From: an uncultured Clostridia bacterium
Lineage (GTDB): Bacteria > Bacillota > Clostridia > Christensenellales > Borkfalkiaceae
Direction: 5' to 3'
Length of the DNA stretch: 64,000 bases
Assembly: GCA_947624445.1 (NCBI GenBank)
Contig: CANQKF010000002.1
Location: forward strand, 88,445-152,444
Shown here: one piece after another, positions 31,265-40,125 of the stretch
Layout: each line of letters begins with the position of its first letter
How positions within the stretch are numbered: position 1 is the stretch's first letter
Translations under genes and position numbers: made by a program
The notes under the pieces: model-generated
Database searches by the model: none
The model's input: the letters and a program-made list of their open reading frames with translations, nothing else
Told to the model about the DNA's origin: nothing

Positions 31265-31858
31265 ATGAATTTGCAACTGCTCATCCCCACATGGAGCATC
31301 GCGCTGATCGTCGTTGCGGCGGTCGTCGTCCTGCTCGCCATCGCCGTGTTCTGCTGGTACATCAACTGCTACAACGCGCTCAAATCGCTCGTAAACAAGT
31401 GCGACGAAGCGTGGTCGACGATCGATATCCAGCTCAAAAAGCGCTACGATCTCATCCCCAACCTCGTCGAGACAGTGAAGGGCTACGCCGCCCACGAGAG
31501 CGCCACGCTCGAGAAAGTCATCGCGGCGCGCAACTCGGCGATCGCGGCGCAGGGCGATGAAAAGATCGCGGCGGAGAACGCCCTCTCGGGGACCCTGAAA
31601 TCCATCTTCGCCCTCAAAGAGGCCTATCCCGACCTCAAGGCGAACACCTCTTTCAACGAGCTCCAGCGCCAGCTCGAGGGCGTCGAGCAAGAGCTCGCGA
31701 CCGCGCGCAGATACTATAACGGCGTGATCAAGAGCTACAACACGAAGATCGACGTGTTCCCGTCCAACCTCGTCGCAAAGCGCATGAAACTCGAAAAGCG
31801 CAAATATTTCGAACTCGACGACGCCGCCGAGCGCCAAAACGTAAAAGTCAGCTTCTGA
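31265..31858 (+). CDS. LemA family membrane protein
   Basis: A 197-residue LemA protein. One N-terminal transmembrane helix (about residues 10-32) is followed by the family's helical bundle, with YNALKSLVNKCDEAWSTIDIQLKKRYDLIPNLV as the signature (two parts: NKCDEAWSTIDIQLKKR and YDLIPNLVETVKGY), ending in YNTKIDVFPSNLVA. The molecular role of LemA is not firmly known. TTGGAGGC precedes the ATG. The DUF2207 gene starts two bases after its stop; LemA with a DUF2207 protein is a widespread pair, so a membrane complex of the two is likely. Confidence 0.95.
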   Translation: MNLQLLIPTWSIALIVVAAVVVLLAIAVFCWYINCYNALKSLVNKCDEAWSTIDIQLKKRYDLIPNLVETVKGYAAHESATLEKVIAARNSAIAAQGDEKIAAENALSGTLKSIFALKEAYPDLKANTSFNELQRQLEGVEQELATARRYYNGVIKSYNTKIDVFPSNLVAKRMKLEKRKYFELDDAAERQNVKVSF

Positions 31859-31860
31859 AC

Positions 31861-33741
31861 ATGAAAAGAAAGGGAAAACAGATCGCCGCGGGGCTGCTGT
31901 TCCTCGCGGCGGGATTTTTGTGCATACTGCTCGGCGCGGGTGCGCCCCGCGTCGGCGCGTCCGCCTATTCCTACACGGACGCGGACTTCCGGATCACGTC
32001 TTTCGACGTGGAGATGAGCGTCGCGAGCGACAGAAGGATCGCCGTCGCCGAGACCCTCGAGGTCCAATTCCTCGATCAGTGCCACGGCATCATCCTCGAT
32101 CTTCCCCTCGACCGCGGGGTGCGCTACAAGAACGTGAAGTCCCTCCGCGACGGGCAGTCCTTCTCCACGCACAGCGAAAACGACCGGTCGGATCTGCTCT
32201 CGGTCTATCTCGGGAGCCGCTTCGAGCCCATGGCGGCGGGGGAGACGCACGTCTACACGATCACCTACGTCATGACGGTCCCCGCGCTGGAAGAGGCGGG
32301 GTATCTGCCGCTCGACGTGCTCGGCATGGATTGGCAGGCGCCCATCGACCGCTTCACGGCGCGCGTGACCTTCCCCGAGGGGCTGGAGCGCTACGAGGTC
32401 CACAGGGGCGGCGGGTCCTTTTTTGCCGATGATTACAGCGAATCGCGCGAAGGGAACACGATCTCGCTTGGCGTCGCTTCGGTGGGCTACGGCTACGGCA
32501 TCACGCTCGACCTCATCTTTGCGGAGGACGCGCTCACCCCGCCGCCCTTCGATCTCACGCCGCTCTGGGTGGTGCTCGCGGGCATGGGGCTCTTCGCGCT
32601 CCTCATGATCGTCAAGACGTTCTACTGCCGCAACGCCATGATCACGCGCATGGTCAACTTCACCGCGCCCGACGAGATGGATCCCCTCAAGATGGGGAAC
32701 ATCATCGACAACAAGGTGGACGCCGAGGACCTCGGTGCGCTCATCTTCTGGTTCGCCTCAAACGGCTATCTCAAGATCGACGCGCGCGGGGAGAACAAGG
32801 AGAACCCCAGGCTCATCGCGACGAACAAGCCGCTTCCCGCGGGGCTGCCCGCCTACCTCGTGCGCTACTACCGCGGGCTGTTCCCCGAGGGGGTGACCAA
32901 GGTCCGCATGAACGAACTCTCCGATCGCTTCTATCTCACGGCGAATTCGGTCAAGCAGCAGGTACGGGCGGCGAGCGGGGACCTCTACACCAAGCGGAGC
33001 ATCGCGCTCATCGTCATCGCCTGTCTCTTCGCCGTGCTGCTCTCGGGCGGGTTTTTGACGCTCTTTTCGATGTTCTACGTCGGGCAGTACTATTTCCACT
33101 GGTCGCCGATCGCGTTCACGGCGATTTCTGCGGCGATCGCTGCGGCGGCGACGTCCGTTGCCGTCATGCGCCACTACAAATGGCGCCCCGCAAAGCGGAT
33201 CCTGCTCGTTTTGGGCGGATTCCTGCTCGGGCTCGTGCCCATGCTCTTCCTTGGGATCTTCGCGGGCGAATGCGCCGCCTTCGGCAAACTTCCCGTCTAT
33301 CTCGCGATCGCCGTCGCCGATCTGCTCGGGGCGTTCTCGGGCACCATGCTCACGCGCACCGACGCATACAGCGCGACGCTCGGCAAGATCCTCGGCTTCA
33401 AGGATTTCCTCACCTACACCGAGAAGGACCGCATCGAGGCCCTGCTCGAGGAGGAGCCCGAGCTCTTCTACCGCCTGCTGCCCTACGCGCAGGTGCTGGG
33501 CGTCACCGAGAAGTGGACGGAGAAGTTCGAGGGGCTCGAGCTCGCGCCGCCCGCCTACTACAACGGCGGCAAGGTGCTGTTTACCGCCGTCGTCTGGAAT
33601 TCCATGTTCCGCAACCTCAACGTGCGCATCGGCACGGTGCTGACCACCCGTCCGAGCAACCGCGGGGGCGGGTTCAGCGGCAGTTCGGGCGGCGGACACG
33701 TCGGCGGCGGCTTCGGCGGCGGCGGAGGACGAAGTTTTTGA
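31861..33741 (+). CDS. DUF2207 membrane protein (LemA partner)
   Basis: A 626-residue membrane protein. A signal/anchor (residues 8-32) precedes an extracytoplasmic beta-rich DUF2207 domain of about 200 residues (FRITSFDVEMSVASD onward), a transmembrane helix near 240, a cytoplasmic domain, then two to three more helices around 380-480 and a tail that ends in GGGFSGSSGGGHVGG-type glycine repeats. The glycine-rich end is characteristic of the family and of unknown purpose. It starts two bases after the lemA stop, with the Shine-Dalgarno inside that gene, so both should be made together. Confidence 0.93.
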   Translation: MKRKGKQIAAGLLFLAAGFLCILLGAGAPRVGASAYSYTDADFRITSFDVEMSVASDRRIAVAETLEVQFLDQCHGIILDLPLDRGVRYKNVKSLRDGQSFSTHSENDRSDLLSVYLGSRFEPMAAGETHVYTITYVMTVPALEEAGYLPLDVLGMDWQAPIDRFTARVTFPEGLERYEVHRGGGSFFADDYSESREGNTISLGVASVGYGYGITLDLIFAEDALTPPPFDLTPLWVVLAGMGLFALLMIVKTFYCRNAMITRMVNFTAPDEMDPLKMGNIIDNKVDAEDLGALIFWFASNGYLKIDARGENKENPRLIATNKPLPAGLPAYLVRYYRGLFPEGVTKVRMNELSDRFYLTANSVKQQVRAASGDLYTKRSIALIVIACLFAVLLSGGFLTLFSMFYVGQYYFHWSPIAFTAISAAIAAAATSVAVMRHYKWRPAKRILLVLGGFLLGLVPMLFLGIFAGECAAFGKLPVYLAIAVADLLGAFSGTMLTRTDAYSATLGKILGFKDFLTYTEKDRIEALLEEEPELFYRLLPYAQVLGVTEKWTEKFEGLELAPPAYYNGGKVLFTAVVWNSMFRNLNVRIGTVLTTRPSNRGGGFSGSSGGGHVGGGFGGGGGRSF

Positions 33742-33751
33742 GAGGTACATC

Positions 33752-35215
33752 ATGAAGTACATCATCGCGCTCGATGCGGGCACCACGAGCATCCGCGCAT
33801 TTCTCTATGACGTCGCGGCGGCGAAGTTCGTCTACCGCGCGCAGCAGGAGGTCGAGAGCGCCTATCCGCACCCCGGGTGGGTCGAGCAGAGCGCCGAGGA
33901 GATCTACTTCAAGGCGGCGTACGTCCTCTCGGATTGCGCGCGCGTCGCGGGGGGATCGGTCGCCGGCGTCGGCGTCACCAACCAGCGGGAGACCGTCGTC
34001 GCATGGAACGCCGAGACGGGGGAGCCCGTCGCGCCCGCGATCGTCTGGCAGTGCCGCAGAACGAGCGCCGAGTGCGCCGCGATCCCCAAGGAGGACGCCC
34101 TCCGCATCAAGGAGACGACGGGGCTGTTGCCCGACGCCTATTTCTCGGCGAGCAAGATCCGCTGGATCCTGCAAAACGTCCCCGAAGCGCGGGCGCTCGC
34201 GGCGGCGGGCAAGCTGCGCGCGGGCACCGTCGATAGCTATCTCATCTGGAAGTTCACGGGCGGCGCCGCCTTTGTGACCGACGTCACGAACGCCTCCCGC
34301 ACCATGCTTCTGAATTTGCGCACATGCGCATGGGACGAGGACCTTCTCGCCTACTTCGGGATCCCGCGGGAGATCCTTCCCGAGGTGCGCCCTTCGGACG
34401 CCGTGATGGGCGAAATGCGGCTGGGCGGCGGAAACGTGCCCGTCGCGGGCGTGATGGGCGACCAGCAGGCGGCGCTGTTCGGGCAGGCGTGCCGCAGCGC
34501 GGGCGACGGCAAGATCACCTACGGCACGGGGCTCTTCCTGCTCTTCCCGACGGGCGGGCAGCCCGTGTTTTCGGAGCACGGCCTGCTCACGACCGTCGCG
34601 GGCGAAGTGGGCGGCAAGCGCACCTACGCGCTCGAAGGCAGCGTCTTTCATGCGGGAAGCTCGGTGAAGTGGCTGCGCGACGAGATGGGGCTCATCTCCT
34701 CGGCGGAGGAGACCGACCGCCTCGCCCGCAGCGTGGAGGATACGGGCGGCGTTTGCTTTGTCCCCGCGTTCACGGGGCTGGGCGCGCCCTTCTGGGATCC
34801 CGAGGCCCGCGCGCTCATTTCGGGCATCACGCGGGGGACGCGGCGGGAGCACATCGTCCGCGCCGTCCTCGAGAGCATCGCCTACGGCGCGCGCGACCTC
34901 ACCGACTGCATGAAGCAGGATAGCGGCATTCCGCTCGCCTCGGTGAAGTGCGACGGCGGCGCCTCCGCCAACGACTTTCTGATGCAATTCCAGGCGGACG
35001 TCTTGGGGATCCCCGTCGACCGCCCCGTGGAGCGGGAGAGCACGGCGCTCGGTGCGGCGTTCCTGTGCGCGATCGCCCTCGGGCTCTCCGATGAATCGGG
35101 CCTGTTTGCCGCCCGCCGCTCGGAGCGCGTCTTTGTGCCCTCGCTCGCGCGGGACCGCTTCGACGGGCTCTATGCGGAATACCGCCGCGCCGTGGCGCGC
35201 GCCCGCAGCAACTGA
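33752..35215 (+). CDS. glpK: Glycerol kinase GlpK
   Basis: A 487-residue FGGY kinase forming glycerol 3-phosphate. The N-terminal ALDAGTTSIRAFL phosphate loop, TNQRETVVAW, VWQCRRT, the catalytic Asp in VMGDQQAALFGQ, TYGTGLFLL and LEGSVFHAGSSVKWL match glycerol kinases rather than xylulo- or ribulokinases. The usual glycerol-contact segment VWQDRRT reads VWQCRRT, as in some Clostridia. GAGGTACATC precedes the ATG, ten bases after the DUF2207 stop. No glycerol facilitator or dehydrogenase is nearby; gpsA at 45924 makes the same product from dihydroxyacetone phosphate. A terminator follows. Confidence 0.95.
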   Translation: MKYIIALDAGTTSIRAFLYDVAAAKFVYRAQQEVESAYPHPGWVEQSAEEIYFKAAYVLSDCARVAGGSVAGVGVTNQRETVVAWNAETGEPVAPAIVWQCRRTSAECAAIPKEDALRIKETTGLLPDAYFSASKIRWILQNVPEARALAAAGKLRAGTVDSYLIWKFTGGAAFVTDVTNASRTMLLNLRTCAWDEDLLAYFGIPREILPEVRPSDAVMGEMRLGGGNVPVAGVMGDQQAALFGQACRSAGDGKITYGTGLFLLFPTGGQPVFSEHGLLTTVAGEVGGKRTYALEGSVFHAGSSVKWLRDEMGLISSAEETDRLARSVEDTGGVCFVPAFTGLGAPFWDPEARALISGITRGTRREHIVRAVLESIAYGARDLTDCMKQDSGIPLASVKCDGGASANDFLMQFQADVLGIPVDRPVERESTALGAAFLCAIALGLSDESGLFAARRSERVFVPSLARDRFDGLYAEYRRAVARARSN

Positions 35216-35233
35216 ATCCAAAAGGCAGTCTTG

Positions 35234-35260
35234 CGCCCCTTCCCGCCGCGGGAAGGGGCG
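35234..35260 (+). terminator. Terminator after glpK
   Basis: A perfect 11-bp GC-rich stem (35234-35244 with 35250-35260) followed by TTTCGT. Confidence 0.85.
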
Positions 35261-35329
35261 TTTCGTCACCCGAAATTTGTTTTCCGCGTACGATGAAGCG
35301 GACGCCTCAACGGGGCGCGGGAGGGAATT

Positions 35330-36667
35330 TTGGGCAAATATTTCGGTACGGACGGCTTTCGCGGGCGGGCGAACGAATCGCTCACCGCGATCCACGCATT
35401 TCGGGTCGGCCGCTTTCTCGGGCGGCATTTTTCCCGCGGAAAACGGGACCGCGCGCGCATCCTCATCGGAAAGGATACCCGCCGCTCCTCGTATATGCTC
35501 GAATACTCGCTCGCCGCGGGCGCGACGGCTTCGGGCGCGGACGTCTCGCTCCTGCATGTGACGACGACGCCCTCCGTCTCCTACATCACCCGCACGGAGG
35601 GCTTCGATTGCGGCGTGATGATCTCGGCGAGCCACAATCCCTACACGGATAACGGCATCAAGCTGTTCAACGCCGAGGGGGAGAAGCTCGAGGACCGCAC
35701 CGAGCAGCTCGTCGAGGCCTATCTCGAGGGCGGCTCCATCCCGCTCGCGACGGGCGAGGAGATCGGGCGGACGATCGACTACGTGGCGGGGCGCAACCGC
35801 TATCTCGCCTATCTTCTCGCCCTGCCGCGCACGTCCTTCCGCGGCGTGCGCGTGGGGTTGGACGCGGCGAACGGCAGCGCCTTCATGCTCGCAAAGACGG
35901 TATTCGACGCGCTCGGCGCGACGACCGTGACGATCGGCACCGCACCCGACGGGCGCAACATCAACGCGGGCTGCGGTTCCACCCATCCCGAGGCGCTTTC
36001 GGCGCTCGTCAAGGCGCAGGCGCTCGACCTCGGCTTTGCCTTCGACGGCGACGCCGACCGCTGTATCCTCGTCGACGAGCGGGGGACCGTCCGCGACGGC
36101 GACGCCATGCTCTTTCTGCTCGCCAAGCAGATGAAGGCGTGCGGCGAGCTCGACGGCGACGCCATCGTCGCGACGCAGATGAGCAATCTCGGGCTCGAAA
36201 AGAGCCTCGCGCGGGAGCACGTGCGCGTCTTTCGCACCGACGTCGGCGACCGCTTCGTCTACGAGGAGATGCTCCGCCGCGGGTGCATGCTCGGCGGGGA
36301 AAATTCGGGGCACATCATCTTCCGCAAGTATGCCCGCACGGGCGACGGCATCCTCACGGCGCTGCGCGTCATGGAGACGGCGCTCCGCCTGCAATGCCCC
36401 GCCTCCATGCTCGCCGAGGGCTATACGGCGCTCCCGCAGGTCGTGCGGAGCGTGCCCGCACACGACAGGACGCGCGTCCTCGCCCACGAAAAGGTGAAGG
36501 CGGCGAAGCGCGACGCGGAGGCGCTACTCGGCGGCGGCAGGGTGCTTTTGCGCGCCTCGGGGACGGAGGAGGTCATCCGCATCCTCGCCGAGGGGGAGGA
36601 CCGCGCCGCATGCGAGGCGGCGGCGGATCTGATCGAGCGCGCGGCGATCGCGGCGGAGGAAAGCTGA
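35330..36667 (+). CDS. glmM: Phosphoglucosamine mutase GlmM
   Basis: A 445-residue mutase that converts glucosamine 6-phosphate to glucosamine 1-phosphate for UDP-GlcNAc and the cell wall. It starts with the GlmM hallmark KYFGTDGFRG, has the phosphoserine loop ISASHNPYTDNG, the metal loop DGDADR, the sugar loop GGENSGH and the C-terminal RASGTEEVIRI. The frame has no ATG at the right place; TTG at 35330, preceded by GGGAGGGA, supplies the start. Its TGA overlaps the first base of the glmS ATG, so the two cell-wall enzymes are translationally coupled. Confidence 0.96.
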   Translation: MGKYFGTDGFRGRANESLTAIHAFRVGRFLGRHFSRGKRDRARILIGKDTRRSSYMLEYSLAAGATASGADVSLLHVTTTPSVSYITRTEGFDCGVMISASHNPYTDNGIKLFNAEGEKLEDRTEQLVEAYLEGGSIPLATGEEIGRTIDYVAGRNRYLAYLLALPRTSFRGVRVGLDAANGSAFMLAKTVFDALGATTVTIGTAPDGRNINAGCGSTHPEALSALVKAQALDLGFAFDGDADRCILVDERGTVRDGDAMLFLLAKQMKACGELDGDAIVATQMSNLGLEKSLAREHVRVFRTDVGDRFVYEEMLRRGCMLGGENSGHIIFRKYARTGDGILTALRVMETALRLQCPASMLAEGYTALPQVVRSVPAHDRTRVLAHEKVKAAKRDAEALLGGGRVLLRASGTEEVIRILAEGEDRAACEAAADLIERAAIAAEES

Positions 36668-38418
36668 TGTGCGGCATCGTCGGCTACATCGGGCGGGAAC
36701 AGGCGGCGCCCATCCTCCTTGCGGGGCTCAAAAAGCTCGAGTACCGCGGCTACGATTCGGCGGGGATCGCCGTCCTGCGGGAGGGTCGCTTTGTCCGCGT
36801 ACGGCGGGAGGGGAGCGTGCGCGACCTGCATGCCGCGCCGAAGGGGCACATCGGGATCGGGCACACCCGCTGGGCGACGCACGGCGCGCCCACCGCCCGC
36901 AACGCCCACCCGCATATCTATGGGCGGTTCGCGATCGTCCACAACGGCATCATCGAGAACTTCGCCGCCCTCAAGGCCGAGTGCCTCGCCCGCGGCGAGC
37001 GGTTCTCCTCGGAGACGGACAGCGAGGTCATCGCGCATCTTCTCGCCTACTACGACGAAGGGGACCTGCTCCGCGCCCTGCAAAAGACATGCGCGCGGCT
37101 CACGGGCGCCTATGCGATCGCGGCGCTTACTTCGAACCGCGAGGAGATCGCCCTCGCGCGCAAGGCGAGCCCGCTCATCGTCGCGCGGACGGAGCACGGC
37201 ACATTCTGCGCCAGCGATCTCTATGCGATCGGTGAGGCGGCGGATTTTGCGGCCCTCCGCGACGGCGAATTTGCGCTCCTGCGGGCGGATGAGGCCATCT
37301 TCTACGACGCCCGCGGCGTGCGGATCGCCAAGCAAACGGCGCGCTACTGCCCCGAAACGGGGGACCCAATGATGGGGAAGTTCCGCCACTTCATGCGCAA
37401 GGAGATCTCGGAAATTCCCGCCGCGATCGCCAAAACCGCCCAAAAATTCGATGAAATGGTGCAAAATAAGCGGTTTTGCGAAGTACTATGTCAGACAGAG
37501 TACATCGATATCATCGCCTGCGGAACCGCCTATCACAGCGGACTGGCGGCGAAGTACGTCATCGAGCAGTGCGCGGGCGTCCGTTGCAACGTGACGGTCG
37601 CGAGCGAGTACCGCTACGCTCCTCCCGTGGCGGGCAAGGGCACCCTCGCCGTCGCGGTGTCGCAGAGCGGGGAGACGGCGGATACCATCGCCGCGGCGCG
37701 GCTCGCCCGTGCGCGCGGCGTGCCCCTGCTGTCCGTTACGAACGTTGCGGAGAGCACGCTCTGCGGGTGCTCGGATTTTGTGTTCAAGACCGAGGCGGGG
37801 CGGGAGATCGGCGTCGCCGCGACCAAGAGTTTTTGCGCCCAGCTCATCGCGCACGACCTGTTCGCCCTGCTGCTCGCGCAGTGCAAAGGCCGCCCCGCAA
37901 AGCCCCTCGGCGATCTCGCGGGCATGGCGGAGAAAACGCTTGCGGCAAGCGAGGCGGTCGCGCGCTGGGCGCCCTACTTCCTCGACGCCCGCGCGGCGTT
38001 CTTTCTCGGGCGGGGGATCGACAGCGTTGTCGCGCGCGAGGGCAGCCTCAAATTGAAGGAGATCAGCTATCTCCCGAGCGAGGGCTATCCCGCGGGGGAA
38101 CTCAAACACGGCACGCTTGCCCTCATCGAGCGGGGCACGCCCGTCGTCGTCATCCTCACGTCGCGCCGCCTCGCCGCAAAGACGATGGACGCCGTGCACG
38201 AAGTCGCCGCCCGCGGCGGAAGAGTCTTTCTCGTCACGCCCTTTTCCGACCTCGGCGAGGAGGCCTGCGCGCGCCTGTTGATCCCCGAGGCGGAGGAGCT
38301 CTTCTCGCCCGTGCTCTCGGTCATCCCGCTGCAACTGCTCGCCTATCACGTCGCGCTGGCGAAGGGCGCGGATCCCGACCGCCCCCGCAACCTCGCGAAG
38401 TCGGTCACCGTGGAATAG
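36667..38418 (+). CDS. glmS: Glutamine-fructose-6-phosphate aminotransferase GlmS
   Basis: A 583-residue GlmS, making glucosamine 6-phosphate from fructose 6-phosphate and glutamine. Cys1 (MCGIVGYIG) is the glutaminase nucleophile and GIGHTRWATHG lines the glutamine site. Two SIS domains follow, with the sugar-binding SQSGETADT and the AATKSFCAQ segment, and the characteristic end RNLAKSVTVE. The start overlaps the glmM stop. No glmS ribozyme is visible upstream of glmM or between the genes, so control must differ from that of Bacillus. A bidirectional terminator follows. Confidence 0.97.
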   Translation: MCGIVGYIGREQAAPILLAGLKKLEYRGYDSAGIAVLREGRFVRVRREGSVRDLHAAPKGHIGIGHTRWATHGAPTARNAHPHIYGRFAIVHNGIIENFAALKAECLARGERFSSETDSEVIAHLLAYYDEGDLLRALQKTCARLTGAYAIAALTSNREEIALARKASPLIVARTEHGTFCASDLYAIGEAADFAALRDGEFALLRADEAIFYDARGVRIAKQTARYCPETGDPMMGKFRHFMRKEISEIPAAIAKTAQKFDEMVQNKRFCEVLCQTEYIDIIACGTAYHSGLAAKYVIEQCAGVRCNVTVASEYRYAPPVAGKGTLAVAVSQSGETADTIAAARLARARGVPLLSVTNVAESTLCGCSDFVFKTEAGREIGVAATKSFCAQLIAHDLFALLLAQCKGRPAKPLGDLAGMAEKTLAASEAVARWAPYFLDARAAFFLGRGIDSVVAREGSLKLKEISYLPSEGYPAGELKHGTLALIERGTPVVVILTSRRLAAKTMDAVHEVAARGGRVFLVTPFSDLGEEACARLLIPEAEELFSPVLSVIPLQLLAYHVALAKGADPDRPRNLAKSVTVE

Positions 38419-38424
38419 CGCAAA

Positions 38425-38453
38425 AAAACCGCCGCATGCGAAGCGGCGGTTTT
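38425..38453. terminator. Bidirectional terminator after glmS
   Basis: An 11-bp stem AAAACCGCCGC/GCGGCGGTTTT (38425-38435 with 38443-38453) between the convergent glmS and aldo/keto reductase genes. Confidence 0.9.
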
Positions 38454-38479
38454 GAATATTCCGAAGTCGCGCAAACGAT

Positions 38480-39454
38480 TCAGCCGACCCTGCGCACGAA
38501 CGGGCGGTAATCGAGGATGGTCTCGATCTCGTCGAGGGCGTCCTGCGGGAGGACGAGCCCGCTCGCGGCGGCGTTGGCGCGCAGCTGTTCCGCGCGGCTC
38601 GCGCCCGTGATGACGGCACTGATCTGCTTTTTCCGCAGGATCCATGCGAGGGCGAGCACCGAGAGGGGAACGCCGAGCGCCTCCGCGACCCCCGAAAGTT
38701 TTTCCACCTTCTCAAGATTTTCCTCGGTGAGGAGGCGATTGATCTGGCGGTCCGCCTGCCACGTCGCGCGCGAACCCGCGGGCAGAGGGCAGTCCTTGCG
38801 GTATTTCCCCGTGAGCAGTCCCTGCGCGAGAGGGGAGAAGGGCGTGACGCCCAGCCCGTATTTTTCGGCGATGCCGAGGATCTCGTCCTCGATATAGCGG
38901 TCCGCCATGTTGTACTGCGGTTGGAGCGCGGCGGGACCGCGCAGCCCGTTCTCCTTGCAGATGTGGATGGCCTCGGTGATCTGCACGGGCGACCACTCCG
39001 AGACCCCCCAATAGAGGATCTTGCCCGCCTTCACGAGGTCGGAGAGCACCTCGCAGGTCTCTTCGATCGGGGTCGTCGCGTCGAAGCGGTGGCAGAAATA
39101 GAGGTCGAGATAGTCGAGCCCGAGGTTTTTGAGGGAAATATCGAGCTGCTCGACGATATGTTTGCGGGAGAGCCCGTAGTCGTTGGCGCCCGGCCCCATG
39201 GGGAAGAACACCTTGGAGGAGACGACGTACTCGCTTCTCCTGTGCGCGCGTAGCGCCGTTCCGAGGAACTTTTCGGCGGCGCCGCCCGAGTAGGCGTCGG
39301 CGCAATCGAAGAAGTTGACGCCGAGATCGAACGCCGCGTCCACGGTGTCGCGCGCGACGCGCTCCGCCTCGGGACCGTTCAGGTTGGTCACCCAGCTGCC
39401 GAGGGCGATCTCCGAGAGTTTGAGCCCGTGATTTCCGAGATTCCGATACTTCAT
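38480..39454 (-). CDS. Aldo/keto reductase, potassium-channel beta-subunit-like
   Basis: A 324-residue NADP-dependent aldo/keto reductase. The catalytic tetrad is visible in FFDCADAYSGG (Asp, Tyr), SSKVFFPMG (Lys) and YFCHRFD (His); the C-terminal SAVITGASRAEQL binds the cofactor. It resembles the YajO/potassium-channel beta-subunit branch and is clearly different from the YghZ-like reductase at 2683-3750. The start at 39454 follows AAGGAGAA. A membrane-protein gene lies 17 bases upstream on the same strand, perhaps in one transcript. The natural aldehyde or ketone substrate is unknown. Confidence 0.92.
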   Translation of the reverse strand: MKYRNLGNHGLKLSEIALGSWVTNLNGPEAERVARDTVDAAFDLGVNFFDCADAYSGGAAEKFLGTALRAHRRSEYVVSSKVFFPMGPGANDYGLSRKHIVEQLDISLKNLGLDYLDLYFCHRFDATTPIEETCEVLSDLVKAGKILYWGVSEWSPVQITEAIHICKENGLRGPAALQPQYNMADRYIEDEILGIAEKYGLGVTPFSPLAQGLLTGKYRKDCPLPAGSRATWQADRQINRLLTEENLEKVEKLSGVAEALGVPLSVLALAWILRKKQISAVITGASRAEQLRANAAASGLVLPQDALDEIETILDYRPFVRRVG

Positions 39455-39471
39455 GATGGTTCTCCTTGACT

Positions 39472-40035
39472 TTATGAATTGTTTTCCCGATTTTTCAAGA
39501 TCATAACTTGATCATACTTCGCCGAATAAAGGATCTTGATTTTCTTATTTGAATAGTTTGTCCAGCAGCGATGATACCCTTTGGGCAAACCATTCCACGT
39601 CTGATCGTTCGTACTTTCACGAGTGTAACGGATCCCCCCGATGTCGAAGGCGACTTGTATTTTCTCCGAAGGGAACAGGCCGGCAGGATGCCACACGCCC
39701 AAAGATTCAGTTTGCGCGTCGGCTTCGATCGCGTCTTGCAGCCATAAAGCGATCTCTCTTCGCTGCTTCTCGTTTTTGACGATGACGACCAACCAGATAA
39801 CAGGGAGAAAGGACATGGCGACGCTTATCCCTATGATGGTAAAGACAAATGCGGCCGTCGGCATCGGGGCGTCAACTTGTTCCAAAGAGATCGCAACGAT
39901 CAGCGCCACCATGCCGATCCACATAAAACTCGCAAAAAAGCAATAGGCGACGAGGATCCTTTTGCGGCTCTCGCCCGAGAAAGATCCGTATTTGAACGTT
40001 GCCGCAATTTGAGACAGATCGAAATCCGGTTCCAT
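39472..40035 (-). CDS. Unknown membrane protein, AT-richer than its surroundings
   Basis: A 187-residue protein I do not recognise. Residues 1-28 are cytosolic, two transmembrane helices follow (about 29-50 and 62-87), then a basic KNEKQRRE turn and a C-terminal domain of about 95 residues rich in Trp, Tyr and Lys, with WHPAGLFPSEKIQVAFDIGG (part WHPAGLFPSEK) as its most distinctive stretch. AAGGAGG precedes the ATG at 40035; an adjacent TTG could also serve. The base composition is clearly closer to 50 percent GC than the 60-plus percent of its neighbours, which suggests recent acquisition or weak codon selection. Function unknown. Confidence 0.75.
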   Translation of the reverse strand: MEPDFDLSQIAATFKYGSFSGESRKRILVAYCFFASFMWIGMVALIVAISLEQVDAPMPTAAFVFTIIGISVAMSFLPVIWLVVIVKNEKQRREIALWLQDAIEADAQTESLGVWHPAGLFPSEKIQVAFDIGGIRYTRESTNDQTWNGLPKGYHRCWTNYSNKKIKILYSAKYDQVMILKNRENNS

Positions 40036-40125
40036 CAACGTCGCCTCCTTTTTGGTATGATTGAATCATCCTATAAAAACATCATGAAACGATGCGGTGG
40101 AATTCCCGCCTTGATCTTCCGCGGG

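Noticed and set aside
35216..36667. glmS ribozyme
   Set aside because: Neither the glmM leader nor the glmM-glmS junction has room for, or resemblance to, the ribozyme core.
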